Origin: Bacteroidaceae bacterium
Lineage (GTDB): Bacteria > Bacteroidota > Bacteroidia > Bacteroidales > Bacteroidaceae
Direction: 5' to 3'
Length of the DNA stretch: 64,000 bases
Assembly: GCA_017453465.1 (NCBI GenBank)
Contig: JAFTEV010000002.1
Span: forward strand, 1-64,000
Shown here: one piece after another, positions 61,338-64,000 of the stretch
How the letters are laid out: the number at the start of each line of letters is the position of its first letter
Position numbering within the stretch: position 1 is the stretch's first letter
Notes under the pieces: model-generated
The model's database searches: none
Told to the model about the DNA's origin: nothing
Seen by the model: the letters and a program-made list of their open reading frames with translations, nothing else
Made by a program: the position numbers and the translations under genes

Positions 61338-63221
61338 ATGAAAAACTATCATAACGACATGAAAGGAAAAATGAAACAAGCAACCAGCATACTGCTCGGA
61401 CTCTTCATGCTCCATTCTTCATTCTTCACTTTCTCCTCCTGTTCCAAGATGCTGGAGACCGACAGTGACCGACAGAATTTCAACCCAGAACTAAACGAAA
61501 AGACCGACTCCGTCTTCTACGCATTCGGCATCGCACAAGCCATGCAGCAAGTGGCCGACCAATACTTCTTCCAGGGAGAAATGCGCGGAGAACTGGTGGC
61601 AACAACAGAGAACACCGACAACCACCTCCGTCAGCTGGCCAACTTCAGTGCCGATGCCACCAACAAATACGACAGTGCTTACGCTTACTACCGTGTCATC
61701 AACAACTGCAACTACTATCTGGCACACCGCGACACCACCCTTCTCACAGGAGCCACCAATGTCACCCGCAGCGAATATGCAGCAGTCAAAGCCTATCGAG
61801 CATGGGCCTACCTACAGCTGGCACGCAACTACGGCAAGGTGCCATTCTTCACCGAACCCGTGACCACCATTTCGCAGATTGATGACAACCAGTTCCCAGT
61901 GTATGGCATCGATGAAATGGCAGCCATCCTTTGTCCAGACCTCGAAGCCTATTCTGGCACATCTGTACCCAACTACGGTTCAAGTATCCCTTGCGGTTCC
62001 ACCAACTTTGGTCAAACAAAGAACATGGACACCCGCCGATGCTTCATCCCCGTCGATGTCATACTTGGAGACCTCTATCTCGAAACGGGGCAATACGAAA
62101 AAGCCGTGAAAAGCTATGTCACTTACCTCACTACCGAGAAAGTTACTGCCCCCGCTGTCATCGCCCCCTTCCAATTACGTAATGAAGACGAAAGCCAGTA
62201 TCCGTCCGACTTTGGAGGAAGCATTGGCAGTAGCCCAAGCTACAGCAGCATCTTCAGCAACAACAACACCGTTGACATCATCTCCTACATCCCGATGTCC
62301 GTCAGCCGTGTTCGTGGCACAACCACCAATGTCCCCTACGCCTTTGGCTACGACTACTATGCACTCAGTTCCGCAGCTTGCTGGCAGGAAGACATCCAGC
62401 TCGTACCATCCAAGGCTTACACATCGCTCGCCGAAAGCTTTGAGTACTATTACTACAAACTGGCACAAACCTCCACGACACGCCGTGACGTAACTTCTGG
62501 CACATACGGCGACATGCGCTCATTGGCCATCATGCAGACAAGGAGAAACAGCACCGTCCAGAACGAAGATGAAAAAGAACTGCAATGGATCAACAAATAC
62601 CAGAGCGGCAACATCATCCTCTACCGAGCATCCACCATTTACCTCCACCTCTGCGAAGCACTCAACCGTATCGGACTGCCCGATGCCGCATTTGCTTTCT
62701 TGAAAGAAGGTATCAACGACAACGACACCATTCAGGCCAACACATGGCTCTCGGCTGAAGGCAAACAATTCTTCCTCTCCACCTTCCTCAGCGAAAAGAA
62801 CGGAGAAAACTTCTACAAACTTTCAGATCCTATCCACCAACGTGGTTGTGGCATAACCAGCGACCGTCAATACCCCGGAGCGCAAGGAGCCTCCCCCTAT
62901 CAGTTCGCTACCGAGATTGGAAAGAAACTGGCTAAACTGGCAGAAAACACAGCACTCTATCCAGGGCTGGCCAGCCGCGTAACAGCTAACGCAACGACAA
63001 AAGCCGACACCATCATGGCCATGGAGGAACTGCTCTGCGACGAAGAAGCCATGGAATTCTGCTTCGAGGGCACACGCTGGTACGACCTGATGCGCTTTGC
63101 CAAGCACAAAAACCGCGCAGGACTTCAGGGCAACGCATGGTTGGCAGACAAGCTGAAAGCTAACGAGCCAACAAAATCGCTTGCCGAAGAACAAAACTGG
63201 TATCTCCCCTTCAAAAAATAG
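61338..63221 (+). CDS. SusD/RagB-family surface lipoprotein (copy 2)
   Basis: The product is 627 residues. Two Met start options (61338 and 61371); the signal region ends FTFSSC with the lipid Cys. SusD marks: YAAVKAYRAWAYLQLARNYG near residue 150 and MEFCFEGTRWYDLMRFAKH near the end. It is the partner of SusC copy 2 and the last gene of the operon before an inverted-repeat promoter region. Confidence 0.92.
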   Translation: MKNYHNDMKGKMKQATSILLGLFMLHSSFFTFSSCSKMLETDSDRQNFNPELNEKTDSVFYAFGIAQAMQQVADQYFFQGEMRGELVATTENTDNHLRQLANFSADATNKYDSAYAYYRVINNCNYYLAHRDTTLLTGATNVTRSEYAAVKAYRAWAYLQLARNYGKVPFFTEPVTTISQIDDNQFPVYGIDEMAAILCPDLEAYSGTSVPNYGSSIPCGSTNFGQTKNMDTRRCFIPVDVILGDLYLETGQYEKAVKSYVTYLTTEKVTAPAVIAPFQLRNEDESQYPSDFGGSIGSSPSYSSIFSNNNTVDIISYIPMSVSRVRGTTTNVPYAFGYDYYALSSAACWQEDIQLVPSKAYTSLAESFEYYYYKLAQTSTTRRDVTSGTYGDMRSLAIMQTRRNSTVQNEDEKELQWINKYQSGNIILYRASTIYLHLCEALNRIGLPDAAFAFLKEGINDNDTIQANTWLSAEGKQFFLSTFLSEKNGENFYKLSDPIHQRGCGITSDRQYPGAQGASPYQFATEIGKKLAKLAENTALYPGLASRVTANATTKADTIMAMEELLCDEEAMEFCFEGTRWYDLMRFAKHKNRAGLQGNAWLADKLKANEPTKSLAEEQNWYLPFKK

Positions 63222-63267
63222 TCTCCAAATTTGATTTTTTAGCCAAAATCATAGTGAAAAGAACTTT

Positions 63268-63330
63268 TTTAGCGTAATTTTTCGATTTTTTTCTAAAAGT
63301 ATTTTAGGAATATCAAAAAATTACGCTAAA
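63268..63330. promoter_or_regulatory. Inverted repeat overlapping the last gene's promoter
   Basis: TTTAGCGTAATTTTT (63268-63282) and its exact complement (63316-63330) are spaced 33 nt; the right arm runs into the -7 box. It could be an operator or a SusD terminator. Confidence 0.55.
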
Positions 63331-63334
63331 TTTG
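63303..63334 (+). promoter_or_regulatory. Promoter of the last (partial) gene
   Basis: TTTA (63303-63306), 20 nt, TAAATTTG (63327-63334). One base off the -33 consensus, -7 consensus exact; 69 bp before the ATG. Confidence 0.65.
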
Positions 63335-63403
63335 CGCCCAAATCACTGTGTAGAATCAAAAACACTACTATAAAACTAATTTATTAACCCAATTAACAAC
63401 CCT

Positions 63404-64000
63404 ATGAAAAAATTATTACTTTCACTTGTAGCTGTTCTTGCTACCTCCGCAACTTTTGCATACGAGGTGGACGAATACATCTACACAGCAAATGGTAAGT
63501 TCAAGGTAATCAGCACCGACGGTGTTGACGCATTGAACACATGGAATGGCGCAGACGATGTTGACGTTTGGTCAACCTACGCTGGTGACGATGCAACCGA
63601 TAATTGTCTGGAGAGCCTTGATGGTTCAGAAGATGCACAACTGCTCTACACAAATGCGCCACTTACTTATGGTTCCACTTACGTTGTTACACTGAAAATT
63701 AAAGGTGTAGCAGAAGCCACATCATCAATTGCTGCTGGTGGACAGAACCAGATTAACGCATTCGTAACAAGCGGCGCAGCTTCTGCTGATGGAGTTCTTA
63801 GTGGTACAGCCAATCAAGACTATGTTCAGGTTGCCTCAACCGCTACTATTCTGAACGGCGAATGGACCGAAATTTCTTTCTCTTACGAAAATGCAGACAC
63901 CGTGTTGGCAGATGGCACACGCTATCTCAACATCGTGCTGGGTCGCCTCACAACTGGAACTGTCGTTGCTGATGCACAGGTTTGCGAAGTTGTGTCTGTG
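63404..64000 (+). CDS. Exported protein, probable carbohydrate-binding-module-like (cut by window end)
   Basis: The first 199 codons are present; no stop before the edge. Signal peptide ends TFA-Y (about residue 19). The remainder looks like a beta-sandwich of the galactose-binding/CBM4-9 type: aromatic residues at NTWNGADDVDVW, alternating strands (STYVVTLKIKGVAEATSS, EWTEISFSYENADT) and YLNIVLGRLTTGTVVADAQVCEV. Ends of this kind often precede a catalytic or a secretion-tail domain outside the window. Lying behind two SusCD pairs, it may be a surface glycan-binding protein or enzyme of the same system, but it has its own promoter. Confidence 0.65.
   Translation, partial: MKKLLLSLVAVLATSATFAYEVDEYIYTANGKFKVISTDGVDALNTWNGADDVDVWSTYAGDDATDNCLESLDGSEDAQLLYTNAPLTYGSTYVVTLKIKGVAEATSSIAAGGQNQINAFVTSGAASADGVLSGTANQDYVQVASTATILNGEWTEISFSYENADTVLADGTRYLNIVLGRLTTGTVVADAQVCEVVSV

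Noticed and set aside
1..64000. tRNA, rRNA or riboswitch genes
   Set aside because: No cloverleaf with a T-loop, no rRNA core sequence and no B12/TPP-type riboswitch consensus was recognised by eye; a dedicated scan (tRNAscan-SE, Infernal/Rfam) would settle it.

Overview
The window looks like chromosomal DNA of a Bacteroidales bacterium, most likely Prevotellaceae (Prevotella/Segatella-like). The support is two SusC/SusD pairs, many lipoproteins with Bacteroidetes-type lipoboxes, families largely confined to this group (a DUF4827-like lipoprotein, a DUF4861 protein, GH97), and repeated matches upstream of genes to the Bacteroidetes promoter (TTTG, 19-21 nt, TAnnTTTG). No rRNA, tRNA or CRISPR array was recognised. 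The species is inferred, not shown.

Layout. 1-1.7 kb: the right end of an ISL3-type insertion sequence sits in the signal peptide of an outer-membrane barrel gene, followed by an intact small barrel gene. 1.8-3.7 kb: an AAA ATPase/nuclease-like gene flanked by 30-bp direct repeats and a MITE-like palindrome. 3.8-8.6 kb: Ca/Na antiporter, a metal or tetrapyrrole ABC ATPase, a secreted M6 metalloprotease and an exported CbiK-like chelatase. 8.6-12.3 kb (minus): a GH3 glucosidase translationally coupled to a sodium:solute symporter. 12.5-15.5 kb: mutY, an exported endo/exonuclease/phosphatase-family protein and a sugar nucleotidyltransferase. 15.7-22.6 kb: a surface-glycan cluster (GT4, fucosyltransferase-like GT, Wzx-like flippase, two GT2, lone rfbC) with a lipocalin-like protein. 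22.7-28 kb: aroB, a repeat-rich intergenic region with a ~430-bp imperfect palindrome, an orphan antitoxin-like gene, GH97 and nrnA. 28.3-42.3 kb: housekeeping genes (rpe, DUF4827-like, glmM, plsC, phosphoesterase, pyrC, Dpm1-like GT, mfd, DUF4861, mtaB). 43-64 kb: a secreted Ig-like/InlB-like protein, a 63-residue MKK-peptide, then a 17.4-kb same-strand operon (FAS1 lipoprotein, SusC, SusD, FAS1, FAS1, SusC, SusD) and the start of a further exported protein.

How parts work together. GH3 plus symporter is a glucoside-use unit. The GT/flippase block probably builds a cell-surface oligosaccharide, with rfbC contributing dTDP-rhamnose. The 45.8-63.2 kb operon is the main accessory system: two TonB-dependent outer-membrane importers with their surface lipoproteins and three large fasciclin-domain lipoproteins, but no carbohydrate-active enzyme inside the operon, so its ligand is unknown.

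The non-coding DNA is unusually structured. Short-word tandem arrays and their inverted copies fill many gene junctions and run into coding ends. There are also several perfect or near-perfect long hairpins, a 187-bp MITE-like element and two promoter-proximal palindromes that look like operators.
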